Source: a virus. Taken from it: a stretch of DNA of 21,697 nt. Both the position numbers and the translations under genes were made by a program. Below are positions 7,925 to 14,642 of the stretch, in pieces. Under the pieces are notes generated by a model that saw only the letters and a program-made list of their open reading frames with translations, was not told the origin of the DNA and searched no databases. Position 1 is the first letter of the stretch. Every line of letters begins with the position of its first letter. The stretch is from the IMG/VR virus record IMGVR_UViG_3300037847_005376, positions 1-21,697 of that record; one strand, 5' to 3'.

Positions 7925-10549
7925 TTACATGTTTTGGCCACCCTGTAGTTTAGTCAAAAGTGTTGCTAAACCGCCTTCTTCTTGCTTTGGTGACATCATA
8001 GCTTGTGGTGCTTGAGGTTCCATATTTTGCGGTTGTTCTTCAGGTATAGGCATTGGATTGTTATTATTACTAGGCATCATCATTGGTTTCTTGTCTTGTG
8101 CGCCAATTAGATTTAATCCTGCTGGCCCAAACATATTACCTTTAGATGTCAGTTGTTCTACTTTTGTTTTTTTCTTTGCAAAGTCTTTTGGTGGAAGATT
8201 TTGTTTTCTTTGCGAAATCATCTCACTTTGCTGAGTTGCTTGCATTTGAGTTCTTTTATCTTTTCTATCTTCTTTTGACGCTTCTCTTTTCTTGAGATTC
8301 TTAGAATCTACGTTTCTAAGCTGCATATCATACTCAAACTTTAACTTCATCATTTCTGCTTCTTTTTTCGCTTCTGCCTCCATTTTCTGCATATCAAGTT
8401 GCGCTTTTAATTGTAAAAGCTCCGCTTCACCTTTAGTTTTCATTTGTTCCTCCTGCATTCTACCTTGTGAAGCAGCTTGTGCTGATTGTTGATTAGCTTT
8501 AGCTTGCATCTGAATATTCATTTGCTGTTTCTTCATATCAGCTTTTTCTTTTCTACTTTTTCTAATTTTTAACAATTGGTTTGCTAAAGAGAAGTTTTTC
8601 ACCTCTCTAACATCTATTGCGTCAGAAAAATCTATCATTTTTGCGGCTATAGCTTGTTGTAAGTTGTTTTCGAGAATTTGCTTTTCTTCTTCATCTGGCT
8701 CTAATTCAATATATATACCAAAGTCATGAAGATGCATGTTTTCCATTTCCGCTATAAGTTCCATATTATTCTTACCAATCATTCGTGTAAAGTCTTCAAC
8801 AAAATCTGAATACATAAGTATATCGCTAATTCTGCAAGACATTGCTTCACACAATCTTTTTGTTAAGGATACACCTGAATGTAACACATGTCTTGTGGCT
8901 GTGTTAGAATTTAATGCAGCTAGTTTTTGTACACCAACTAATGCATTTTTATCAGGCATACTACCGTCTCTTGCCTCATTAATACCGGTTACAGAACGTA
9001 TCATGTTTAATTGATAATTATACATAGTTATTAAGCTGTTGATTTTTGCATTAGAACCACTGCTTGTTAATTCTTGTATAGGGACTCTAGCGTTATTAAA
9101 TTCACCATCTTCAGTATAGCTTCTACCTATAACAGAACCTGTTTGGAAATACATAGATAAAGCTTCTGATGGATTATATGAAGCTCCATTACCTAAATCT
9201 ACACTATTCAAACCATCTGCATCTATAAATACACCATCTGGTATCATTTTAGACACTACTTGTTGTAATTTTAAATGGACAAGCTGTATTTGGTCTGCAA
9301 AAGGTATCATTCTTTTTACTAAAGAATCAATATGTCCCTTATCCATTTTGATTGCATTAACTAAATATGGTGGTATCGTTTGTTGAAAAGCTGATTTTGG
9401 TCGAACCATGTTTGACATTAACTGCCATTTTAGTATTCGGTTTGTTCCTAAAACCATAACACCTTCATACCAAACATCTATTCTTCTTGCTACTCTATCA
9501 AATCTTGCCTGAGCTGTTGCTGGTGGATTAAAATCAGCATCTTTTTTTAGTGCTTTTTCACCACCATTCATAGTCTTTTTAACTTTATAAATAATTTCTT
9601 TATCGGTTTTGTAACAAAAATAAAGCAACGATACGTTTGATTTGTCCAAACCACTGTTGGTCTGTAAGTTTATTGTGCTTCTATAACCATCATGTCTTCC
9701 AGCAATTTTAGATATTTCTTCTATTTCTTCTTGTGTAAGATTTGGATTTATTTTTTTTATTTCATTTATGTGCACAGATTTAACCTCTCCGAAGTAATAG
9801 CAATCTCTAAAGTTTGGGTCTTCTGTTTGCGAGTATACAAGATTTATAGGGTCTACATATTCTATTTTTACACCATCATGAACATCAAAAGAATGTTTTA
9901 CCGCTGAAATACCTAACACAACATTATCTTCGTCAACCCTTCTTTTAATCTCATCGTAGTTGTTTAGTTCTAATAAGGTGTTTATTGCTGTTTCTTGCGC
10001 TATTTCAACACCTTGCTTAAACCTTAGCTTCATGTATAGGTTTAATTCTTCATCTGACTGTGGAAGCATTTCTTCATCAAAGTTAAATGCATTCACCCCA
10101 GTTTTTTCTTTTAGCATATTAAGCATTGGTGCTGCAAGCATATCTGCTCTTACTTCTTGCTTGAAGTTTTGCCTTACAACACTAGAAAGCTCGTCAATTG
10201 CTTCTACATCTACTTTTAAAAGTCTATTAGAAATACCGTTTACAACTATGTCAACGAATTTTGGTATGATAGGGACTGGTGTCCAGTCAAGATTAAGGTA
10301 TGACAAATCACCATTAATAGCTAGTTCGTTTTTATACTTTTCTATTGGTTGTTTTCCACGTGCATACAATCTCCTTTTTAGATATTCGGAACGAACCTCT
10401 CCATAAGACGAACTACCATAGTCATTTGAGAACCATTCTGACTCAATTGCTTGGCCTACTCTTAGTCCGTACTCTAAAGATGCTTTTTGCTCATCAGGAG
10501 CGAATTGATTTGGGAAACCACCACCTCCACTATATTTGTTTTTATTCAT
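7925..10549 (-). CDS. Portal protein with long C-terminal coiled coil
   Basis: 874 residues, long for a portal but similar to those I recall in crAss-like podophages. Residues 1-650 form the portal proper: a Gly-rich N-terminus, LDWTPVPIIPKFVDIVVNGI near 86-105, the helical/wing regions, and ARDGSMPDKNALVGVQKLAA near 530-550, a stretch with the character of portal stem/crown segments. From about residue 665 to 790 the chain is a Gln/Met/Lys/Glu-rich helix (for example MKKQQMNIQMQAKANQQSAQ), a strong coiled-coil candidate. The last 80 residues are disordered, Pro/Asn/Gln/Met-rich. The portal forms the dodecameric DNA gate at one capsid vertex and docks the terminase encoded five bases upstream. 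Location between terminase and scaffold supports this. The role of the long C-terminal extension (internal barrel or scaffold/core contact) is inference. Confidence 0.85.
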   Translation of the reverse strand: MNKNKYSGGGGFPNQFAPDEQKASLEYGLRVGQAIESEWFSNDYGSSSYGEVRSEYLKRRLYARGKQPIEKYKNELAINGDLSYLNLDWTPVPIIPKFVDIVVNGISNRLLKVDVEAIDELSSVVRQNFKQEVRADMLAAPMLNMLKEKTGVNAFNFDEEMLPQSDEELNLYMKLRFKQGVEIAQETAINTLLELNNYDEIKRRVDEDNVVLGISAVKHSFDVHDGVKIEYVDPINLVYSQTEDPNFRDCYYFGEVKSVHINEIKKINPNLTQEEIEEISKIAGRHDGYRSTINLQTNSGLDKSNVSLLYFCYKTDKEIIYKVKKTMNGGEKALKKDADFNPPATAQARFDRVARRIDVWYEGVMVLGTNRILKWQLMSNMVRPKSAFQQTIPPYLVNAIKMDKGHIDSLVKRMIPFADQIQLVHLKLQQVVSKMIPDGVFIDADGLNSVDLGNGASYNPSEALSMYFQTGSVIGRSYTEDGEFNNARVPIQELTSSGSNAKINSLITMYNYQLNMIRSVTGINEARDGSMPDKNALVGVQKLAALNSNTATRHVLHSGVSLTKRLCEAMSCRISDILMYSDFVEDFTRMIGKNNMELIAEMENMHLHDFGIYIELEPDEEEKQILENNLQQAIAAKMIDFSDAIDVREVKNFSLANQLLKIRKSRKEKADMKKQQMNIQMQAKANQQSAQAASQGRMQEEQMKTKGEAELLQLKAQLDMQKMEAEAKKEAEMMKLKFEYDMQLRNVDSKNLKKREASKEDRKDKRTQMQATQQSEMISQRKQNLPPKDFAKKKTKVEQLTSKGNMFGPAGLNLIGAQDKKPMMMPSNNNNPMPIPEEQPQNMEPQAPQAMMSPKQEEGGLATLLTKLQGGQNM

Positions 10550-10554
10550 ATAAG

Positions 10555-12777
10555 TTATGATATAATTTTACTAACAAATCCCTTGTTGCTATACTTTGCA
10601 AAGTTAAGATTTATTTGATTATCTTTTTTGTCAACAACTTTTTGTTTAGAAAAGTTAGCCATTATGGCAAATCCTGAACTTACAGTAGCATCAAACCTAG
10701 TTCTATTGTTAATATCGTAGTTTGACCAATCCAAAAGAGTCCTGTTAAAAAACATGGAACCGCAGTTTCCAAAATCCATATTATCTTCATCATTAATAAC
10801 ACCGATATGATTTTGAATATACGCTTCAATATACTCTGCATGCGCTGATATGACTGCTGAAGATGAAGGTATACCACCTAACTCTCTTTCTGCTTTAGAT
10901 AAAACGTTCTTGTGTTTATCAGGCCTATTCAAAGAAAAAGCTCTGTACCCTCTTTCCTTCAAATAATATAAAAGCCTGGGTTTATTATTTTCAACTAATA
11001 TTGGCATACCATAATAATGTAAAGCCATCAAAACGTCTTCATAAAATATTTCAGCTGTAGGGGGTCTAGATATATATTCTAGAAAAAAATAGTTTGACGG
11101 CGCGTCTTCCAAATGAAACTTAGTCATACCATGCAACGAACCCTTTGACCCACCTCCTTGAACCGTACCTGATATGTCATAAGAGTCACAACCAAAACTA
11201 CCTAAGTGCGCATTACCAGGTATTTTTCTTGTCCCTCTGTGTATTACATTATTCGCTAGACTATTAGAAGGAGTCCAAGAAGTAAAAAAACGACCATTAC
11301 TATCAGGAACCCATATAACTTCTGTATCCCTTTGTCCATTCCTCCACGTGAAAGAACCCCTAGTAATACTTGTCTTAATAGCAAAAGAGTCATTATAATC
11401 AATTTGTTCGTATATTTTAGAAAGATTAAATATAGTGTTTTTTGATTCATCTCTAAAAGCATGTGACTCTGTCCTTGGAAACTGTCTGTAAAACTCATTC
11501 AAAGCATCTTGGTCATTTTTCAAACCATCTACTTCATTTTTCCAATGGTCAATTACACCTCCATATATAGCGTCTCCATAAGGGCCAAATACTTCTGTTT
11601 CAGGATTATCGAAAACTGGCCATCCATACTCATCTAAGAAACCTTCATAATTCCACTCCATAGGAATGAAAAACGAATATAATCCAGAATTAGTTTGCCC
11701 ATTTTTATTTCGCTTTGTAACATCTGAATCATAATATAATTTTTTGAAATTATCACCACCTTTATCTAAAGCGTTTGATGTTGAGCCCATCATACATTTA
11801 CCTATAATTCTACTACCGAGCCTTAATGTAGTTTTTGTAACTCTCCAGTTATTCAAAATGTTATTTGGCTTTTCCCATTTTCCGCTTTCATCATGAACAA
11901 GCAGTTTTAATTTTTCTCCATCATAACTATTGTCTCCTGTGTTCTTCCAGTCTATTGTTGTATCCAAACCTGAGAGCTCCTCAACTTTATCTGTGCTTGT
12001 TATATTTCTTCTTGTGAGTTTTGATGCTGGCACCCTATATGCTAGTTCTGATTTTGGTCTATCCATACCGTCTTGTATCGGCTTGAAGAAAAACGGATAG
12101 TTGACTGATATTGGTACAACTTTATCTGTAAACATTTTTTTTGCATCAACCCCTGACTTAGACAATATACCAAATCTAGAATCTGAATTTATTGTGGCAA
12201 GATTTACAGTTTCACCTGACGCCATAAAAGAAAAGCCACTTCTTCTGTTTTTAAGATAACACATACCATAACAACGCTGGTCTGCTTTACACGCTTCCCA
12301 AAAAAAGTAAAATAATCTATTTGACTCTCTAAAATCTGGCTTACCGACATCTATTTTAGACCACTGCAAATACATGTAGTGTGCGCCAGTAATGTACGTA
12401 GGTATTCCTTTATTGTAAAACCAAAAGCCCTCATCTCTTTTTTCAAACTCACTTTCAATATAATCAATGTATTTGTTTTTAAAATCACTTGGGTATTCTC
12501 TCCAATCAAAAATACTTTTAATACGATTGAGCTCTTTAGGGTATTCAGCAGCTTGCCATTTATTTTCTTTGAATCTAAAAACCTTTTTAGGTTTCTTTGG
12601 TAAAGCTATTTTTAGGTTTTGTATTTGATATACTTCACCAATCATTCCTGTTTTCGATATCACGACAACATCATGTTCAGAATTATATCCATACTTCCAG
12701 CTTTTTGACTTATTTAGTTTATTTATAACTTCTTCGTCAATAGGGTTTACAATGCCATATAGAGTTTGTTGATACAT
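10555..12777 (-). CDS. terL: Terminase large subunit
   Basis: 740 residues; ATP-driven DNA packaging motor plus genome-cutting nuclease. The ATPase N-domain has CYLKNRRSGFSFMASGETVN (173-192), matching a deviant Walker A region (no classical GxGKS/T), a Walker B at KLLVHDE (291-297; D296, E297) and a coupling motif-like MMGSTSN (329-335). The C-terminal RNase H-like nuclease shows GSFGCDSYD (526-534) as the first acidic strand, the FYEDVLMALHYYGMPILVEN segment (578-597), and RTRFDATVSSGFAIMAN (692-708) with D696 as the last acidic residue. The N-terminal 130 residues are an extra region before the motor. Its ATG overlaps the stop of the upstream small gene by one base (TAATG), so the two are translationally coupled. 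The overall pattern resembles terminases of crAss-like and related marine podophages as I recall them. Confidence 0.9.
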   Translation of the reverse strand: MYQQTLYGIVNPIDEEVINKLNKSKSWKYGYNSEHDVVVISKTGMIGEVYQIQNLKIALPKKPKKVFRFKENKWQAAEYPKELNRIKSIFDWREYPSDFKNKYIDYIESEFEKRDEGFWFYNKGIPTYITGAHYMYLQWSKIDVGKPDFRESNRLFYFFWEACKADQRCYGMCYLKNRRSGFSFMASGETVNLATINSDSRFGILSKSGVDAKKMFTDKVVPISVNYPFFFKPIQDGMDRPKSELAYRVPASKLTRRNITSTDKVEELSGLDTTIDWKNTGDNSYDGEKLKLLVHDESGKWEKPNNILNNWRVTKTTLRLGSRIIGKCMMGSTSNALDKGGDNFKKLYYDSDVTKRNKNGQTNSGLYSFFIPMEWNYEGFLDEYGWPVFDNPETEVFGPYGDAIYGGVIDHWKNEVDGLKNDQDALNEFYRQFPRTESHAFRDESKNTIFNLSKIYEQIDYNDSFAIKTSITRGSFTWRNGQRDTEVIWVPDSNGRFFTSWTPSNSLANNVIHRGTRKIPGNAHLGSFGCDSYDISGTVQGGGSKGSLHGMTKFHLEDAPSNYFFLEYISRPPTAEIFYEDVLMALHYYGMPILVENNKPRLLYYLKERGYRAFSLNRPDKHKNVLSKAERELGGIPSSSAVISAHAEYIEAYIQNHIGVINDEDNMDFGNCGSMFFNRTLLDWSNYDINNRTRFDATVSSGFAIMANFSKQKVVDKKDNQINLNFAKYSNKGFVSKIIS

Positions 12778-13055
12778 TACTTAGATTTTCTTTCTGCAAA
12801 ACCTGAAAAAGATTTTTGTTTTTCTTCTACTGGCTTACCTTCAATCAATGCTTTTTCTACTTCTATTCTATTTAAAATTTCAAAAGCATCAAATATTGCA
12901 AGCTTTTTTGTAGCTGCTGCATTTTTCAATCTATCTGCAGCAAGCTCGTCTTCAGGGTCAGGCTTTATTATTTCCTCCTCTGCAACCTTAATTAATTGTT
13001 TGACAGCTTCGTGCCCTGCTTTTATTATTCTTTCTTTTATATCATTTACACTCAT
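12777..13055 (-). CDS. Probable small terminase subunit
   Basis: 92 residues, nearly all helical and highly charged. Central segment ELAADRLKNAAATKKLAIFD (37-56) runs on into AFEILNRIEVEKAL; the C-terminus is Lys-rich (EEKQKSFSGFAERKSK). It is small, directly upstream of the large terminase and translationally coupled to it by the TAATG overlap, the usual place for the DNA-recognition (small) subunit. It lacks a clear helix-turn-helix, which many small subunits have, so an oligomerising helical-bundle type or a different packaging accessory protein remains possible. Assignment rests mainly on size and context. Confidence 0.5.
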   Translation of the reverse strand: MSVNDIKERIIKAGHEAVKQLIKVAEEEIIKPDPEDELAADRLKNAAATKKLAIFDAFEILNRIEVEKALIEGKPVEEKQKSFSGFAERKSK

Positions 13056-13059
13056 AAAG

Positions 13060-13620
13060 TTAATTTAAAATTGTACATATATCTCTGGTGCTCATTCTAT
13101 ACATTTTTTCATCATTAATTTCAAACTCATACTCACTGTCTTTTCTAAAGTTTACTTTAGAGCCTTTTTTAATACCTATAGATTCTAAATTTTTATTAGA
13201 GTATGTTACATAGCCTGTGTTTTCTTCTAGCCCCTCCTCATGTAAGTACTTGTGTTCCATTTCAGTAGGTTTTACAAAACAATAATCATCTACAGAATAC
13301 CAGTTTTCACCATCGTGATATAAATAAAATTGATAGGGGTCTATAATATAAACATCACCTTTGAAGTAATTAGGTGATTTCCTTGGTCGTCCTTTCATGT
13401 CGTAATAAATACGAAAGACGTTGTGGTGAACTATAATCGTGTCACCTTTTTTGATTTCTCCTTTGTAGTATGTTGGAGTTTGTAAAACTTCCGCAAACCT
13501 ATTGACATGCATATGCTCAGCAACACTGCTGTTCACAATCATCTTCTGACCTGCCAATGTGATTTCGTTATTGTAATGATTGCCTTTTGATTTGATTAAA
13601 AAATAAAAAGGGGATTTCAT
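13060..13620 (-). CDS. GroES-like co-chaperonin with an apparent domain duplication
   Basis: 186 residues from ATG 13620. A TTG lies one codon upstream, but ATG is preferred because it overlaps the previous stop (TGATG). The C-terminal part reads GIKKGSKVNFRKDSEYEFEI (149-168) then NDEKMYRMSTRDICTIL (169-185). This matches the GroES C-terminal pattern: VGDxVxF, a turn, ExxIDGxxYxxxxxxDIxAVL. The N-terminal part repeats the plan, with NRFAEVLQTP (40-49, GroES-like xGEVVxVGP), EIKKGDTIIVHHNVF (55-69), and DVYIIDPYQFYLY plus a CFVKP strand (89-118), but with a longer insert. GroES-fold proteins cap the chaperonin; phage versions (T4 gp31, RB49 CocO) adapt GroEL to fold the capsid protein. Lying just ahead of the terminase/head operon fits that job. 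No database search was done; the second domain is the firmer one. Confidence 0.55.
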   Translation of the reverse strand: MKSPFYFLIKSKGNHYNNEITLAGQKMIVNSSVAEHMHVNRFAEVLQTPTYYKGEIKKGDTIIVHHNVFRIYYDMKGRPRKSPNYFKGDVYIIDPYQFYLYHDGENWYSVDDYCFVKPTEMEHKYLHEEGLEENTGYVTYSNKNLESIGIKKGSKVNFRKDSEYEFEINDEKMYRMSTRDICTILN

Positions 13621-13844
13621 CAAAAATCAATATTAAATTCAATTGATATAGGCATATTTTTATTAAATTCTTTCCATTGAACAACCTCTCTGTTTCTTTC
13701 TATATATATAATATAAGAATCAGATTTAGCTGAGTATTCAATCAAATGAATTGTATATGTGCCGTTTAAAACTTTTTGCCCTACTAAGTAGTGCATACAA
13801 CTACCTTTGTAGTCGGCACCTACTGAAATTTTACGAATTAACAT
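13620..13844 (-). CDS. Small conserved-looking phage protein, unknown function
   Basis: 74 residues: MLIRKISVGADYKGSCMHYL, then VGQKVLNGTYTIHLIEY, a short Ser/Asp segment, and a C-terminus with EFNKNMPISIEFNIDF. It appears to be a compact beta-rich protein without signal peptide, membrane segment or recognisable motif. I have a loose memory of similar small proteins in marine phage genomes near packaging genes, but none with a function. Its start overlaps the upstream coiled-coil gene by 14 bases and its stop (TGA) overlaps the start of the GroES-like gene by one base, so it is co-translated within this small-gene block. Confidence 0.65.
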   Translation of the reverse strand: MLIRKISVGADYKGSCMHYLVGQKVLNGTYTIHLIEYSAKSDSYIIYIERNREVVQWKEFNKNMPISIEFNIDF

Positions 13845-14109
13845 TTTCCTCTACTTTTTCTTCTAGAGGAATAATAATGCCTGTTTCTAAGTTTAAATTA
13901 CCCTTACCGTGCTTTTCTTCTAACTCTCTCATAATTGCGCTTATTTTGTCCGCAAATTTTCCAATTTCAGTTACAAGTGCAGCCTTATGGGCTTCAACAG
14001 CTCCAACTTCAATTTGAAGTCTTTGTTGCCCTAGTCTAAGGTTTCTTAATTCTTCTAGTGATTTGTCGTCTACTTTAACGACATTAGGTTCTACTTTTTT
14101 TGTTGCCAT
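13831..14109 (-). CDS. Small coiled-coil protein, unknown function
   Basis: 92 residues. Residues 15-68 form one long amphipathic helix (SLEELRNLRLGQQRLQIEVG and on through KFADKISAIMRELEEKHGKG), followed by a short beta-like tail GNLNLETGIIIPLEEKVEEN. Proteins with a single coiled coil and an NLETG-type tail recur in marine phage genomes in my memory, without assigned roles. Its leader and start codon belong to a 25-bp perfect repeat shared with the gene after the capsid gene, suggesting strong or co-regulated translation. It is the first gene of the small-gene block, 35 bp after the nucleotidyltransferase-like gene. It could be a virion or assembly factor; function is not assignable from sequence. 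Confidence 0.65.
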   Translation of the reverse strand: MATKKVEPNVVKVDDKSLEELRNLRLGQQRLQIEVGAVEAHKAALVTEIGKFADKISAIMRELEEKHGKGNLNLETGIIIPLEEKVEENVNS

Positions 14110-14127
14110 TTTATTAAAATTAAATTA
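14103..14127 (-). repeat. 25-bp leader repeat, copy 2 (start of the coiled-coil gene)
   Basis: This is the second perfect copy of the sequence at 5241-5265, again spanning the first codons, the ATG and the A/T-rich leader just upstream. The flanking bases differ on both sides, so the identity is confined to the initiation region rather than being part of a duplicated gene. Confidence 0.6.
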
Positions 14128-14144
14128 TTTACTAATATACAAAA

Positions 14145-14639
14145 TTAATTTAAGGCCAGAGGTTCCTTTGTGTAAGTTCTACCCTTATCATTAAATTTTT
14201 CAGTCATCCAAAACAATCCATCGCTTTTCCATTGACCGTGCCACCTAGGAGCTCTAACACCCCTTCTGTCAGTGTGTTTTGCGAATTCCCATATCCTATT
14301 TGCATTGCCTTTTATTTCATCCAAAGACTTTACATAGTATACATCAAATGGCCCTAGCTTTGTTGCATCTTCCATTAAAGTTGATAGATTATCACCTATA
14401 TCTCCTGTAATACAAATATCTATATCTGTAGTTTTCCAACCCTCTAACAAGCCACCAACTAAATATAATTTATAACCTGTCCAATCTAATGCCAATAAAT
14501 CTTCAACACACCCTTTGTATATTGTGTCTTCAATGCCTTCCAGCCAAGGAACAAATCTAAGCGCTCCATCTATATATCTTACCTCTCCATCAGTGTCAAG
14601 GTTGTAATTATCTATATTTAAATTTTCAAAATATCCCAT
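14145..14639 (-). CDS. Nucleotidyltransferase-fold protein (MNT-like motif)
   Basis: 164 residues. LYLVGGLLEGWKTTDIDICI (59-78) carries the nucleotidyltransferase-fold signature: Gly-Gly at 62-63, then D72-x-D74 nine residues on. A third acidic candidate is D99 in the strand GPFDVYYVKS (97-106). These three acids would bind metal and NTP in this superfamily (kanamycin nucleotidyltransferase, MNT, MenA/AbiEii-type proteins). The chain ends in an aromatic/basic segment (WHGQWKSDGLFWMTEKFNDK) that may recognise the acceptor. The start is three bases after the stop of the big tail fibre and both neighbours are virion genes, so it belongs to the structural operon. Substrate unknown: modification of fibre protein, of a host protein or of a small molecule are all open, as is an inactive structural role. 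Fold call is moderate, activity unproven. Confidence 0.6.
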   Translation of the reverse strand: MGYFENLNIDNYNLDTDGEVRYIDGALRFVPWLEGIEDTIYKGCVEDLLALDWTGYKLYLVGGLLEGWKTTDIDICITGDIGDNLSTLMEDATKLGPFDVYYVKSLDEIKGNANRIWEFAKHTDRRGVRAPRWHGQWKSDGLFWMTEKFNDKGRTYTKEPLALN

Positions 14640-14642
14640 ATC

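Noticed and set aside
9960-10406. Plus-strand open frame of 148 codons
   Set aside because: It lies wholly antisense to the portal gene; Ser/Phe-rich shadow sequence without motifs or a leader.
10680-11498. Short minus-strand frames inside the terminase gene (10680-10877, 11256-11498)
   Set aside because: They are out-of-frame within a terminase whose nuclease and ATPase motifs are intact over the same bases.
13621-13623. TTG start one codon upstream for the GroES-like gene
   Set aside because: The following ATG overlaps the preceding TGA stop (TGATG), a standard coupling arrangement; nothing favours TTG.
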